Notes: generated by a model from the letters alone, not told the origin. 64,000 bases of DNA from an uncultured Paracoccaceae bacterium (GCA_951812615.1 CATOSU010000002.1:1178001-1242000), one strand, 5' to 3'. Positions 8,216 through 16,581 are shown, counted from the first letter of the stretch. Numbers and translations are program-made.

Positions 8216-9877
8216 ATGCCCGACCGTATCGATTTTCAGACCGAACCGTCGCGTTATCGCCACTGGCGCGTCAGCTATGACGGCCCGGTGGCCAACCTTT
8301 TCATGGATGTGGATGAAAATGGCGGGCTGTTCGACGGATACCAGCTGAAGCTTAATTCCTACGATCTGGGCGTCGATATCGAACTGAACGATGTCATTCA
8401 GAGGATGCGGTTCGAGCATCCCGAAGTGAAGGTCGTGGTAGTGCAGTCGGCCAAGCCCGGCGTGTTCTGCGCCGGGGCCAATATCCGGATGCTGGGCGGG
8501 GCGGCCCATAACCACAAGGTCAATTTCTGCAAGTTCACTAATGAAACCCGGAACGCGTACGAGGCGGCCGAAGCCGAGTCCGGACAGAAATACATTGCTG
8601 CGATCAAGGGCGCCTGCGCCGGCGGCGGCTATGAATTGGCGCTGGCATGCAACCACATCATGCTGACAAACGATTCGAATTCCTCGGTGGCGCTGCCCGA
8701 GGTGCCTTTGCTGGCTGTGTTGCCGGGGACCGGCGGGCTGACGCGGGTGACCGACAAACGCAAGGTCCGCCGCGACCGTGCGGACGTGTTCTGCTCGACC
8801 GAGGAGGGCGTGAAAGGTCAGCGCGCCGTCGACTGGCAGCTGGTGGATGAGATTGTCGCAAATTCGCGCTTTGACGAAATCGTGCAGGAGCGCGCCCGCG
8901 AGTTCGCCGCTGCTTCGGACCGATCCGATGACGCGACGGGTATTGCGCTCGGCCCGCTGAACCGGACGTTTGGTGATGATGGGTCGGTAACCTATTCCCT
9001 GGTCGAAGTTGTGGCTGACCGGTCCGGTCGCAAGGCGACGATCACGTTGAAGGGTCCGGACACGGACACCCCGGCTGATATGGGCGGGTTCGTCGCGCTG
9101 GGCGATCAGGCCTATATGCTGCGCCTCGCGCGGGAGCTGGAAGACGCCATCCTGCATCTGCGGCTGAACGAAATGGCACTGGGCCTGATCGTGTTTCGCA
9201 GCCAGGGGGATCCGGTACGGGTGGCAGCCCATGAACAGTTGCTGCTGGACAACCGCGATCACTGGCTGGCGAACGAGGTTCTGCAGTATTGGAAGCGCGT
9301 GCTGAAACGGGTGGATCTGACCTCCCGTTCCATGGTGGCACTGGTCGAACACGGATCGTGTTTTGCCGGGGTGCTGGCCGAGCTTTTGTGGGCCTGCGAC
9401 CGAAGCTACATGATGGAAGACGAGTTTGAGGGCGACAACCGGCCGATGGCGACGGTCACGCTCACCGACGCAAATTTCGGACCGATGCCGATGAGCAACG
9501 GTCTGACCCGGTTGCAGACCCGGTTTCTGGGTGCGCCTGAGGCGGTGGACACCGCCGCGGACAGAACCGGCGAGGCACTGGAGGCGAACGCGGCAGACGA
9601 ATTGGGCCTTGTTACCATGATCCTTGATGACATCGACTGGGAAGACGAGATCCGCATTTTCCTGGAAGAACGGGCGAGCTTTTCGCCCGATGCGATGACG
9701 GGAATGGAGGCCAACCTGCGATTTGCCGGACCGGAAACGATGGAGACCCGGATCTTTGGCCGTCTGACAGCCTGGCAGAACTGGATTTTCAACCGTCCTA
9801 ACGCGGTCGGGGCCGACGGCGCATTGCAGCGCTATGGCACCGGACGGCGCGGGGATTTCGATATGGACCGCGTTTAG
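8216..9877 (+). CDS. boxC: 2,3-epoxybenzoyl-CoA dihydrolase (benzoyl-CoA-dihydrodiol lyase) BoxC
   Basis: BoxC hydrolytically opens 2,3-epoxybenzoyl-CoA to 3,4-dehydroadipyl-CoA semialdehyde and formate, the ring-cleaving step of the aerobic hybrid benzoate pathway. The 553-residue length and the two crotonase-like halves match the family. The first half has AGANIRMLGG and CAGGGYELALACN, and the second begins near residue 290. The N-terminal stretch FQTEPSRYRHWRV is typical of BoxC. An AGGA ribosome site precedes the ATG. It is followed after 73 bp by boxB, with a cluster of palindromes in the gap. Confidence 0.95.
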   Translation: MPDRIDFQTEPSRYRHWRVSYDGPVANLFMDVDENGGLFDGYQLKLNSYDLGVDIELNDVIQRMRFEHPEVKVVVVQSAKPGVFCAGANIRMLGGAAHNHKVNFCKFTNETRNAYEAAEAESGQKYIAAIKGACAGGGYELALACNHIMLTNDSNSSVALPEVPLLAVLPGTGGLTRVTDKRKVRRDRADVFCSTEEGVKGQRAVDWQLVDEIVANSRFDEIVQERAREFAAASDRSDDATGIALGPLNRTFGDDGSVTYSLVEVVADRSGRKATITLKGPDTDTPADMGGFVALGDQAYMLRLARELEDAILHLRLNEMALGLIVFRSQGDPVRVAAHEQLLLDNRDHWLANEVLQYWKRVLKRVDLTSRSMVALVEHGSCFAGVLAELLWACDRSYMMEDEFEGDNRPMATVTLTDANFGPMPMSNGLTRLQTRFLGAPEAVDTAADRTGEALEANAADELGLVTMILDDIDWEDEIRIFLEERASFSPDAMTGMEANLRFAGPETMETRIFGRLTAWQNWIFNRPNAVGADGALQRYGTGRRGDFDMDRV

Positions 9878-9881
9878 GGTC

Positions 9882-9932
9882 AGATGGGTGCACAGCACCC
9901 ATCCTACGTAGGATGGGTGGTTTCACCCATCT
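9882..9932. repeat. Nested palindrome cluster (REP-like) between boxC and boxB
   Basis: The 51-bp segment holds three interlocking inverted repeats. A 9-bp stem GATGGGTGC (9883-9891) with loop ACA pairs with 9895-9903. A perfect 24-bp palindrome spans 9896-9919, centred on CTACGTAG. An 8-bp stem GATGGGTG (9912-9919) with loop GTTT pairs with 9924-9931. It resembles a dispersed REP-type element and could form a strong mRNA structure just upstream of the boxB ribosome site. I see no second copy in the window. Confidence 0.75.
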
Positions 9933-9950
9933 CCCGAAGAGGAGAAGAAC

Positions 9951-11402
9951 ATGCTTGATCTCATCAATGTCAGCTACGACACACAGATCCCCAACAATGT
10001 CGGATTGTCGTCGGACAAGAAGGTTCTGAAAGCCCTGGAAAAATGGCATCCGGGTTACCTCGACTGGTGGAACAAGCTGATCCCGCAGAACTTTCAGGAG
10101 AGCATGGTCTATCTGCGCACTGCCGTCAGCGTAGACCCCAAGGGCTGGGCCAAGTTCGACTATGTCCAGATGCCCGAATATCGCTGGGGTGTTCTGCTGG
10201 CCCCGCAGGTCGAAGACCGGCGCATACCCTGCGGCGAGCATAAGGGCGAACCGGCCTGGCAGGAGGTGCCGGGCGAATACCGCAACATGCTCAAACGCCT
10301 GATTGTCATTCAGGGGGACACAGAACCCGGCTCGGTCGAGCAGCAACGGTACCTGGGCCTGACGGCGCCGTCACTTTATGACATGCGCAACCTGTTTCAG
10401 GTCAACGTGGAAGAAGGCCGGCATCTGTGGGCCATGGTCTATATCCTGCAGAAATTTTTCGGCAAGGACGGCCGCGAAGAGGCCGACGATATGCTGCGGC
10501 GGCAATCGGGCTCGGAGGAAGCGCCGCGGATGCTGGGCGCGTTCAACGAAGAAACGCCGGACTGGCTCAGCTTCTTCATGTTCACCTATTTCACCGACCG
10601 GGACGGCAAGATGCAGCTGGAAAGCCTCGCCCAGTCCGGTTTCGATCCGCTGAGCCGCACCTGCCGCTTCATGCTGACAGAAGAAGCACATCACATGTTT
10701 GTCGGCGAAACCGGCGTCGGCCGTGTGGCCCAGGCCACATGCGACGCGATGAACAAGGCCGGCATCACCGACCCCTATGACATCGGCAAGGTGCGCGATC
10801 TTGGCGTCATCGACCTGCCGACGATTCAGAAGAAGCTGAACCTGCACTATTCCCTGTCGCTGGACCTGTTCGGTCAGGAAGTGTCAACCAACGCGGCCAA
10901 TGCGTTCAACGCCGGGATCAAGGGCCGGTTCATGGAAAGCCGGATCGAGGATGATCACCAGCTGAACGGCGACACCTATGTCGTCAAAAGCATTCGCGAT
11001 GGCGTGATCGTGACAGAGGAGGTGCCGGCGCTGACAGCGATCAACATGCGGCTGCGCGACGACTATATCCGCGACGCCAGCGGCGGATTGCGGCGCTGGA
11101 ACAAGCTGATTTCACGCACCGGCATCGATTTCGAACTGAAGCTGCCGGATCAGGCGTTCCATCGCAAGATTGGTGTGTTTTCTGCGATCAAGGCCGATCC
11201 CGAGGGCAATCTGATCAGCGAAGCGGATTGGAAGGCCCGGTGTGGAAACTGGTTGCCGACAACAGAAGACGGCGCATTCATTCAATCCTTGATGGTTCCG
11301 TGTTATGAACCGGGTAAATACGCCAACTGGATCGCCCCGCCGAAGGTCGGGATCGACAACAAGCCCGGCGACTTCGAATATGTGAAGCTGCATATGGCGT
11401 AG
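9951..11402 (+). CDS. boxB: Benzoyl-CoA 2,3-epoxidase subunit BoxB
   Basis: Di-iron oxygenase component that epoxidises benzoyl-CoA with O2 and electrons normally supplied by BoxA. The 483-residue protein has the expected ferritin-like iron ligands: ExxH in EEGRH (Glu155, His158), an aspartate in FTDRDG (about 216-218) and a second ExxH in EEAHH (Glu245, His248). Its length and the N-terminal WHPGYLDWW motif fit BoxB. AAGAGGAGAAGAAC precedes the ATG. It lies between boxC and the Cys-rich small gene. No boxA homologue occurs in the window, so the reductase must be encoded elsewhere or replaced. Confidence 0.96.
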   Translation: MLDLINVSYDTQIPNNVGLSSDKKVLKALEKWHPGYLDWWNKLIPQNFQESMVYLRTAVSVDPKGWAKFDYVQMPEYRWGVLLAPQVEDRRIPCGEHKGEPAWQEVPGEYRNMLKRLIVIQGDTEPGSVEQQRYLGLTAPSLYDMRNLFQVNVEEGRHLWAMVYILQKFFGKDGREEADDMLRRQSGSEEAPRMLGAFNEETPDWLSFFMFTYFTDRDGKMQLESLAQSGFDPLSRTCRFMLTEEAHHMFVGETGVGRVAQATCDAMNKAGITDPYDIGKVRDLGVIDLPTIQKKLNLHYSLSLDLFGQEVSTNAANAFNAGIKGRFMESRIEDDHQLNGDTYVVKSIRDGVIVTEEVPALTAINMRLRDDYIRDASGGLRRWNKLISRTGIDFELKLPDQAFHRKIGVFSAIKADPEGNLISEADWKARCGNWLPTTEDGAFIQSLMVPCYEPGKYANWIAPPKVGIDNKPGDFEYVKLHMA

Positions 11403-11456
11403 AAACCGGGCTGGGCTGACGTCGAAACGGACCGTGTAGCAAACCGGAGGCACGGG

Positions 11457-11660
11457 ATGAAGATCGCACGTAAAGCAGGGTTCGCCCCGAAAACCGAGGC
11501 TCTTGGTTCGGAACTGCTGGGTTTGCCCTGTTGCGTGGGCTGCGCTGAATGCCAGGGCCTGTGTCTGGAGCTGGTGGAGGCGCTGACACTGCCGGATATC
11601 GTCGTGAAGCAACCAGACGACGACGCTGACGATACCGGCAAGAAGCGGACAGAAGGCTGA
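11457..11660 (+). CDS. Small Cys-rich protein between boxB and boxR
   Basis: A 67-residue protein with a tight cysteine cluster, Cys25, 26, 29, 32 and 36 (CCVGCAECQGLC), followed by an acidic C terminus. It has a good ribosome site (GGAGG) and its stop overlaps the boxR start by one base (TGATG). It therefore looks like a genuine operon member rather than chance. I do not recognise a named family. The spacing of the cysteines suggests a bound metal or Fe-S cluster, so a role in maturation of, or electron delivery to, the di-iron BoxB is possible (inference). Confidence 0.75.
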   Translation: MKIARKAGFAPKTEALGSELLGLPCCVGCAECQGLCLELVEALTLPDIVVKQPDDDADDTGKKRTEG

Positions 11661-12586
11661 TGGCCGAAACCCGACCGCTGCAAAAGACGGAGCTGGCGGA
11701 TAATACCGACGCCGATATCGACGCACAGGTATCTGAATTGCTGGCGCAGGTGGGGGTCCGGGTCCGGCAGGCGAGGGAATTCAAGGGCATACCGCGTCGG
11801 GTGCTGTCCGACATTTCCGGCGTTTCGCCGCGGTATCTGGCCCAGCTTGAGGCCGGGCAGGGCAACATTTCGATCGGGCTGCTGAAACGGGTTGCCGTTG
11901 CGCTGGATACGGGGGTGGAGTGGTTTTTGGGCGGCGCAGACGAGCGCGATGCCGATGCGTCGCGGGTTGCCCGGATGTATCTGGACGCTGATGCATCCAC
12001 CCGCCTTGCCGTGCTGCGGGCGCTGGGAACTGCACCTGTCTCGTCGCGGGCACAGCGGATCTGTCTTGTGGGACTGCGCGGCGCCGGCAAATCGACCTTG
12101 GGGCGGCGGGCGGCACTGGAACTGAAACTGCCGTTTCTCGAACTGAACGAAGAAATCGCCGGCTATGGCGGGATGCCCATCGAAGAGATCATGGCGTTAT
12201 ACGGTCAGGAAGGGTACCGCACACTCGAGGCATCGTCGCTCGAGCGGGTGATCGAAACGCATGATCGTGTGATATTGGCCGTTGCCGGCGGAATCGTGGC
12301 CGAACCGCGAACCTACGCCCGGTTGCTGGCGAACTTTCACACCATTTGGATCAAGGCCGCGCCGGAAGAACACATGGAACGCGTGCGTGCTCAGGGGGAT
12401 GAACGACCCATGGCCGGCAACCCGGATGCCATGGATCAGCTGAAGTCCATTCTGCGCAGCCGAGAGTCGTCTTATGCACGGGCCGAAGCTGAGCTGGATA
12501 CGTCCGGCAATTCGGTGCAGGCATCTCTGTCGTCATTGGTTCAGCTGATCGCCGATCACCGGTTTCTGGGGCACCCGACGCGGTGA
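11660..12586 (+). CDS. boxR: BoxR-type regulator: HTH domain fused to shikimate-kinase-like domain
   Basis: A 308-residue fusion. Residues about 30-95 form an XRE-type helix-turn-helix (VRVRQAREFKGIPRRVLSDI, then SGVSPRYLAQLEAG). Residues about 130-300 form a shikimate-kinase-like domain with Walker A GLRGAGKST at 138-146. This is the architecture of BoxR/BzdR, transcriptional repressors of benzoate genes in Azoarcus, in which the kinase-like domain senses benzoyl-CoA. The ATG overlaps the stop of the Cys-rich gene. The gene ends the box cluster and presumably controls the boxC promoter through the TGCA sites upstream of it. A 14-bp palindrome (12641-12654) lies before the convergent next gene. 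Confidence 0.93.
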   Translation: MAETRPLQKTELADNTDADIDAQVSELLAQVGVRVRQAREFKGIPRRVLSDISGVSPRYLAQLEAGQGNISIGLLKRVAVALDTGVEWFLGGADERDADASRVARMYLDADASTRLAVLRALGTAPVSSRAQRICLVGLRGAGKSTLGRRAALELKLPFLELNEEIAGYGGMPIEEIMALYGQEGYRTLEASSLERVIETHDRVILAVAGGIVAEPRTYARLLANFHTIWIKAAPEEHMERVRAQGDERPMAGNPDAMDQLKSILRSRESSYARAEAELDTSGNSVQASLSSLVQLIADHRFLGHPTR

Positions 12587-12661
12587 CCTGCCGCCGCTAT
12601 CCGTATTGCTGAGCCCTCGCAAACAACAGCGACATTGCCAGGCCTGATCAGGCCCCCGGTT

Positions 12662-13027
12662 CTAAAGGCCCAATGCCGCCTTGACGGCGTTGTCGACCAC
12701 CCCGGCCAGCAAAGAATTCTCATCCTCGGCGCAGCCATCACTGATCGCTTGAAAGAACCGGTCCCGGACCTCCTCGGTCTGGCTTTCGCTGAACCCGTAA
12801 GATTCAATGTCGATCTTTCGCATGTAAATTGAAATGGCGGTAATCTTCCCGAGCACATCGAGCACGACATCGTCGTCGCCATCGGCCAGTTTGGTCAGGC
12901 TGGCGCAGGTATGGTACATTTGCGGCAAGGCTTCATCAATCAGCTTTTCGGCGACTTCATCCGCCTTCGCCATGTTCACGGTCGCCAATGTCGCGGCAAC
13001 GGCACATCCGATTCTGAACAGTTTCAT
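12662..13027 (-). CDS. Hypothetical secreted protein
   Basis: A 121-residue protein starting MKLFRIGCAVAATLATVNMAKADE. It has a clear signal peptide with a likely cleavage after AKA. The mature part is acidic and mostly helical, with cysteines near residues 41 and 98 that could form a disulfide. The frame is open 15 codons upstream, but this ATG has GGAGGAG at the right distance and makes the signal peptide start cleanly. No family is recognised. It is convergent with boxR and lies 41 bp downstream of the glycine-zipper gene. Confidence 0.75.
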   Translation of the reverse strand: MKLFRIGCAVAATLATVNMAKADEVAEKLIDEALPQMYHTCASLTKLADGDDDVVLDVLGKITAISIYMRKIDIESYGFSESQTEEVRDRFFQAISDGCAEDENSLLAGVVDNAVKAALGL

Positions 13028-13068
13028 GGGGTTGGTACTCCTCCGGGATCCGCGGGAAATGCGGGCGT

Positions 13069-13284
13069 TCATTTGTTGACAAGGTTACCAGCGACCGCAC
13101 CTGCTGCGGCACCCTTCTTGGCCCCGTCGCTGCCACCGACCAGCGATCCGACGGCGGCGCCGACCAAGGCTCCCTTGATCGCGCCTTCCGTACGTGGTCC
13201 GGCGTCGGCAGTTTGAATGGACATCCCGGAAACGGCCGTGATGAACATCACGGTAACGATCCAGTTCTGAATTGATCTCGGCAT
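13069..13284 (-). CDS. Glycine-zipper domain protein, probably exported
   Basis: A 71-residue protein. It has an N-terminal hydrophobic signal (MPRSIQNWIVTVMFITAVSG) followed by a glycine-zipper repeat (GAIKGALVGAAVGSLVGG, then GAKKGAAAGAVAG). This is the pattern of outer-membrane-associated Gly-zipper proteins of the YMGG/SlyB kind. The ATG at 13284 has AGGAGC upstream. The open frame continues 17 codons further, but without a better start. The role is unknown; envelope stability is a guess from the family. Confidence 0.7.
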   Translation of the reverse strand: MPRSIQNWIVTVMFITAVSGMSIQTADAGPRTEGAIKGALVGAAVGSLVGGSDGAKKGAAAGAVAGNLVNK

Positions 13285-13486
13285 GAAATTCGCTCCTGTC
13301 TGATGAGGGTCGGAAAACCAGTTGAACTCGGACAATCAACGCGGTGCCGGCAAAATAGCCCGCGGCAGCCGTCGTTTACATTATCAGCTTAGTACATCGC
13401 AGCCGGCACACAACTGCCATCGGCGGATTTCCGGCCGGCACACGCAAACTCCCCTGCAGGTCTCAGTTGGCTGCCGACCGCTGACA

Positions 13487-13590
13487 TTTGCCAGCCAGCA
13501 CTGTCTCCAGGTGATCTTGAGTGCCAGCGGGAAACCCGGTGTCAGCGCAACTATCGCAGAGCTGAAAAATCCGGAATTTTCTTGGGTTGG
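13487..13590 (+). pseudogene. Fragment of the zinc-ribbon gene found intact at 20295
   Basis: Translation in two frames gives FASQHC-LQVI and then ECQRETRCQRNYRRAEK..LGW. These align with FACRHC-FQLAYECQREAPYQRSFRKAEK..LGW of the intact protein at 20295-20912. A frameshift near 13516 and the loss of one zinc cysteine make it non-functional. It lies outside and just left of the left repeat of the integrative element. The flanking bases 13285-13486 and 13591-13755 show no convincing gene. Confidence 0.55.
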
Positions 13591-13755
13591 GACACATGTC
13601 GGACAAAGCATTCCTGGATTGCCGTGAAAGTCGGATCGACCATCATCTCGACAGAAATCGCCACAAGCGCGGAGCAAAGGTTCACGGCTGGGTGGACCGG
13701 GCACTGGCCGGATAAAAACATACAGAAAATCGAGTAGATGTGGGGAAGTCTTCGT

Positions 13756-13769
13756 GCCCAAGAGAGGCA
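13756..13769 (+). repeat. Left attachment-like repeat of the element
   Basis: GTGCCCAAGAGAGG matches the 3' end of tRNA-Leu at 21015-21028 (GTGCCCAGGAGAGG) in 13 of 14 positions and in the same orientation. It lies about 140 bp before the recombinase gene. This is what is expected of an att site left by integration into the tRNA. Confidence 0.6.
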
Positions 13770-13910
13770 TCTAATCCCTATATCTTGTGGCCCCAAACTG
13801 TTCCACCGTTGCGCCTGTCTCCATAAAAATAAGGCCAACTGTGTTTCAGGCTGTTCCATTCCGTCCCGATATACCCCATATCTATGGGTGGACAGAAAGG
13901 TGGACAGAAA

Positions 13911-15104
13911 ATGGCACGCCCCAAACACAAGCTTTCCAGCGCCGAACTCAAAGGCAAACCGCCAGGGAAATACTCGGATGGTGGCGGTCTGTGGTTTCAC
14001 AGCCGCAAGGACGGCGGCGCGCAATGGTTCCTGCGCTACACCCTGTTCGGGCGTCGGCGCGAAATGGGGCTGGGCAGTTTCCCCGCCGTGTCGCTCAAAT
14101 CTGCGCGGGAAGCGGCGGACCATTGGCAGGGTGTGGCCCGTGCCGGGACTGACCCGATCAAGGAACGGGAACGCCAGAACCGCAACGCGGAACGCAATCT
14201 GAACATTCTGGCCGATGTGGCAGCAGACGCGTTTGAAAGCCGCAAGGCGGAACTCAAGGGCGATGGCACCGCTGGCCGGTGGTTCAGCCCGTTGCAACTG
14301 CACGTCCTGCCCAAGCTTGGCAAAATGCCGGTTTCGCAGATCGACCAGCGCGATATCCGCGATACGCTGGCCCCGATCTGGCACACCAAGGCGGATACCG
14401 CGCGCAAGGCCATGAACCGCCTGTCCATCTGTATGCGCCACGCGGCGGCGCTGGGCTTGGACGTGGATTTGCAGGCGACCGACAAGGCTAAGGCCCTTCT
14501 CGGGAAACAGCGCCACACCGCGACCAACATTCCGGCACTGGACTGGCGCGACGTGCCAGCCTTCTATCAGTCGCTGGACGGGGGCAGCATCACCGAACTG
14601 GCGCTGCGCCTTCTCATTCTGACAGCGGTGCGCAGCGCGCCGTTGCGGCACCTGCATCTGGACCAGATCGACGGCGATATCTGGACCATACCCGCAGAGG
14701 CCATGAAAGGCCGCAGGGGCGCGACCAGCGATTTCCGGGTGCCCCTTTCGCAAGAGGCGCAGGCGGTCATTGCAAAGGCCACGCCGTTCGCCCGCGACGG
14801 GTTCCTGTTTCCGGGTGTCCGGTCCGGCGTGATTTCCGACATGACAATGGCGAAATACATGGAACGGCGCGGCATGGTTGAGCGCCCGCACGGGTTCCGG
14901 TCGTCTTTCCGCGATTGGGTGGCAGAGGCCACCAACACCCCGCATGACGTGGCCGAAACGGCGCTGGGCCATACGGTCGGCGGCGCGGTGGAACGGTCCT
15001 ACCGGCGGACGGATTTTCTGGAGCAGAGACGGGCGTTGGTGGAGCGGTGGTCGCTGGCATTAATCAGCAGATTGGCAATTGATGGACGTGTTGTATCTTT
15101 CTGA
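13911..15104 (+). CDS. Tyrosine-type site-specific recombinase (DUF4102 integrase)
   Basis: A 397-residue phage-type integrase. The N-terminal DUF4102-like arm-binding domain (GKYSDGGGLWFHS ... EMGLGSFPAVSLKSAR) is followed by a core-binding domain and the catalytic domain. The catalytic residues are visible: Arg in TAVRSAPLRH, HGFRSSFRDW (HxxR), His in ALGHTVGG and the tyrosine nucleophile in RSYRRTD. The ATG at 13911 has AGGTGG upstream; an ATG at 13884 in the same frame is the alternative. It is about 140 bp from the left att-like repeat and oriented into the element. It should catalyse integration at tRNA-Leu. Confidence 0.93.
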   Translation: MARPKHKLSSAELKGKPPGKYSDGGGLWFHSRKDGGAQWFLRYTLFGRRREMGLGSFPAVSLKSAREAADHWQGVARAGTDPIKERERQNRNAERNLNILADVAADAFESRKAELKGDGTAGRWFSPLQLHVLPKLGKMPVSQIDQRDIRDTLAPIWHTKADTARKAMNRLSICMRHAAALGLDVDLQATDKAKALLGKQRHTATNIPALDWRDVPAFYQSLDGGSITELALRLLILTAVRSAPLRHLHLDQIDGDIWTIPAEAMKGRRGATSDFRVPLSQEAQAVIAKATPFARDGFLFPGVRSGVISDMTMAKYMERRGMVERPHGFRSSFRDWVAEATNTPHDVAETALGHTVGGAVERSYRRTDFLEQRRALVERWSLALISRLAIDGRVVSF

Positions 15105-15151
15105 TGAGTCGATTGCTGGTCTTTGCACTGAGATAATGGGATAGGTTCAAA

Positions 15152-15925
15152 TTGTTCAGCCCTACAGGTTTCCTGCCGTTTTCGATTGCAAATGTCACCT
15201 TTGACGAATGGTTGGGGCACCTCGTGCGCCAGAGCATCAAAATGGGCGATCCACTCAATCTGAGCAGTCTCGACGATGGGCAAGTGAACGGATATTGCAG
15301 ACACCGTGCCTCAACTGAGGCGATAGTCTTTCTTGAAGCATGTAGGTCAACCTCGATCTGCGGCCCGGACGCCACCATGCTCAGACCGGACCCGATATAC
15401 TTTCTTGATCGACTGGACTTACTGTGGGCCACGGATTGGTTTCCACGCGAATTGGTAAGTCCAGAATTGAGGCTGACGTTTGTCGATCAAAATACGTACA
15501 CAGTGAACTTGAACCTGTGGAAAAATGTGATTTCTAGTCTTTTCGAGCGGGAGACCCATGAAGATTGGGTACACCTGCAGCATGAAGCCGAAATCATATC
15601 GAAATTCGAGGGTTGGGCGTTCTGCATTTCCGAGGAAGACGAAGCGAAAATTCCCGAGTTTATTGCGATTCGTTTAAAGCTTCCGAAGGAAATCTTCAGC
15701 TCCGCAATGGCAGGAGATATGGAACAAGGAAACCAAAAGGTCGGGCGTCCGTCTTTGGACAAGGCGCGGGCTGAATTTGCGCGTATGAAATACGACAAGG
15801 GCAACAGGTCGTGGACCCAATTGGCGAATCATTTGGAGCGGACTACCGGGGAAAGGCCGTCGCCAAAAACGATGCGAGATTGGATTTCACAATATTTGAG
15901 CCTCAATCCCCCAGGGGAAAACTAG
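15152..15925 (+). CDS. Hypothetical protein with C-terminal DNA-binding-like region
   Basis: Up to 257 residues from a TTG start at 15152; an ATG 30 codons on is the alternative start. The N-terminal two thirds show no family I recognise. The C-terminal 60 residues (from GRPSLDKARAEFARMK) are basic and predicted to form helices with a helix-turn-helix flavour (SWTQLANHLERTTGERPSPKTMRDW). A role in regulating the element is plausible. Base composition is lower in GC than in the integrase gene. It is followed by tandem and inverted G/A-C/T repeats that overlap its end. Confidence 0.55.
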   Translation: MFSPTGFLPFSIANVTFDEWLGHLVRQSIKMGDPLNLSSLDDGQVNGYCRHRASTEAIVFLEACRSTSICGPDATMLRPDPIYFLDRLDLLWATDWFPRELVSPELRLTFVDQNTYTVNLNLWKNVISSLFERETHEDWVHLQHEAEIISKFEGWAFCISEEDEAKIPEFIAIRLKLPKEIFSSAMAGDMEQGNQKVGRPSLDKARAEFARMKYDKGNRSWTQLANHLERTTGERPSPKTMRDWISQYLSLNPPGEN

Positions 15926-15960
15926 GGGGAAACTAGGGGGAAATGAAAACTGTTTCCCCC
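15921..15960. repeat. Tandem ACTAGGGGGAA repeats and GGGGGAAA/TTTCCCCC hairpin
   Basis: ACTAGGGGGAA occurs twice in tandem (15921-15942). It is followed by an inverted repeat, GGGGGAAA (15936-15943) and TTTCCCCC (15953-15960), with a 9-base loop. It could be a terminator for the preceding gene, or an iteron-like or excision-protein binding site in front of the AlpA-like gene. Confidence 0.5.
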
Positions 15961-16020
15961 CGGTTTCCGGGGTGACTTGAGGGCCTTATCGATACCCCAT
16001 CCAAACCGATGAGGTATCAA

Positions 16021-16191
16021 ATGAAGTATCTTACCTTCCGCGACCTGCAAGAAAAACTCGGTGGCCGGGGTCGCACCACCGTCTACCGCGACGTGGAATT
16101 GGGCAGGTTGCCCAAGCCCGTGAAAATCGGTTCCCGCCTGTATTGGTCGGAACCCGAAATCGACGCGGCGATTGAAAGCAACCGCACATAA
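16021..16191 (+). CDS. AlpA-family helix-turn-helix regulator
   Basis: A 56-residue protein of the AlpA / MerR-like excisionase type: FRDLQEKLGGRGRTTVYRDV forms the helix-turn-helix, and LPKPVKIGSRLYWSEPEIDAAI is the wing. AlpA proteins activate integrase or excision genes of P4-like and other small integrative elements. The ATG at 16021 has GAGG six bases upstream, so the in-frame ATG at 16009 is less likely. It lies after the G-tract repeats and before the 92-residue gene. Confidence 0.85.
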   Translation: MKYLTFRDLQEKLGGRGRTTVYRDVELGRLPKPVKIGSRLYWSEPEIDAAIESNRT

Positions 16192-16302
16192 CCCACCCCA
16201 CGCTGGCGCGGTGCCGAGCGTGTGGGGCGGGTATGTTCTGTGCAGGAACACCCATACCATACGCCCAGCGCTGTTCCGGCTCAAGCCGCGAGGTAACGGC
16301 AA

Positions 16303-16581
16303 ATGAGCAGTAACAAATGGTATTCCGGAAAAACGCAGGTTTTCTGGACCTGTAAGGCGCTCCTGGACGGGCGCACCATATCCCACAAGACCGAAATCCG
16401 CGAGGTGCGCGGATGGCGCTTGGGGGCAATCATATGCCGCCTCAAACGCGAATACGGATGGCCGATCCGGGTTGAGTATCGAGGCCCGGAGAACATCGCC
16501 CACTATTGGCTGGACCGCGACTGCGACCGGTCGAAACTGCGCTTTCCCCGATCCGCGTGCGAACTGGCAGAGGTGGTGTAA
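16303..16581 (+). CDS. Hypothetical phage/element protein, 92 residues
   Basis: A basic 92-residue protein (MSSNKWYSGKTQVFWTCKAL...). A central helix-turn-helix-like segment (SHKTEIREVRGWRLGAIICR) follows an N-terminal Trp-rich stretch. Similar short proteins are common between AlpA and replication genes in alphaproteobacterial prophage-like elements; I cannot give a function. GAGG lies ten bases before the ATG. The stop overlaps the next start (TAATG). Confidence 0.6.
   Translation: MSSNKWYSGKTQVFWTCKALLDGRTISHKTEIREVRGWRLGAIICRLKREYGWPIRVEYRGPENIAHYWLDRDCDRSKLRFPRSACELAEVV

Noticed and set aside
8177-9898. 573-codon open frame antisense to boxC
   Set aside because: It mirrors the boxC frame exactly and shows no family features.
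12641-12654. GGCCTGATCAGGCC palindrome between boxR and the next gene as a terminator
   Set aside because: No T tract on either strand and no loop; kept only as a mention.
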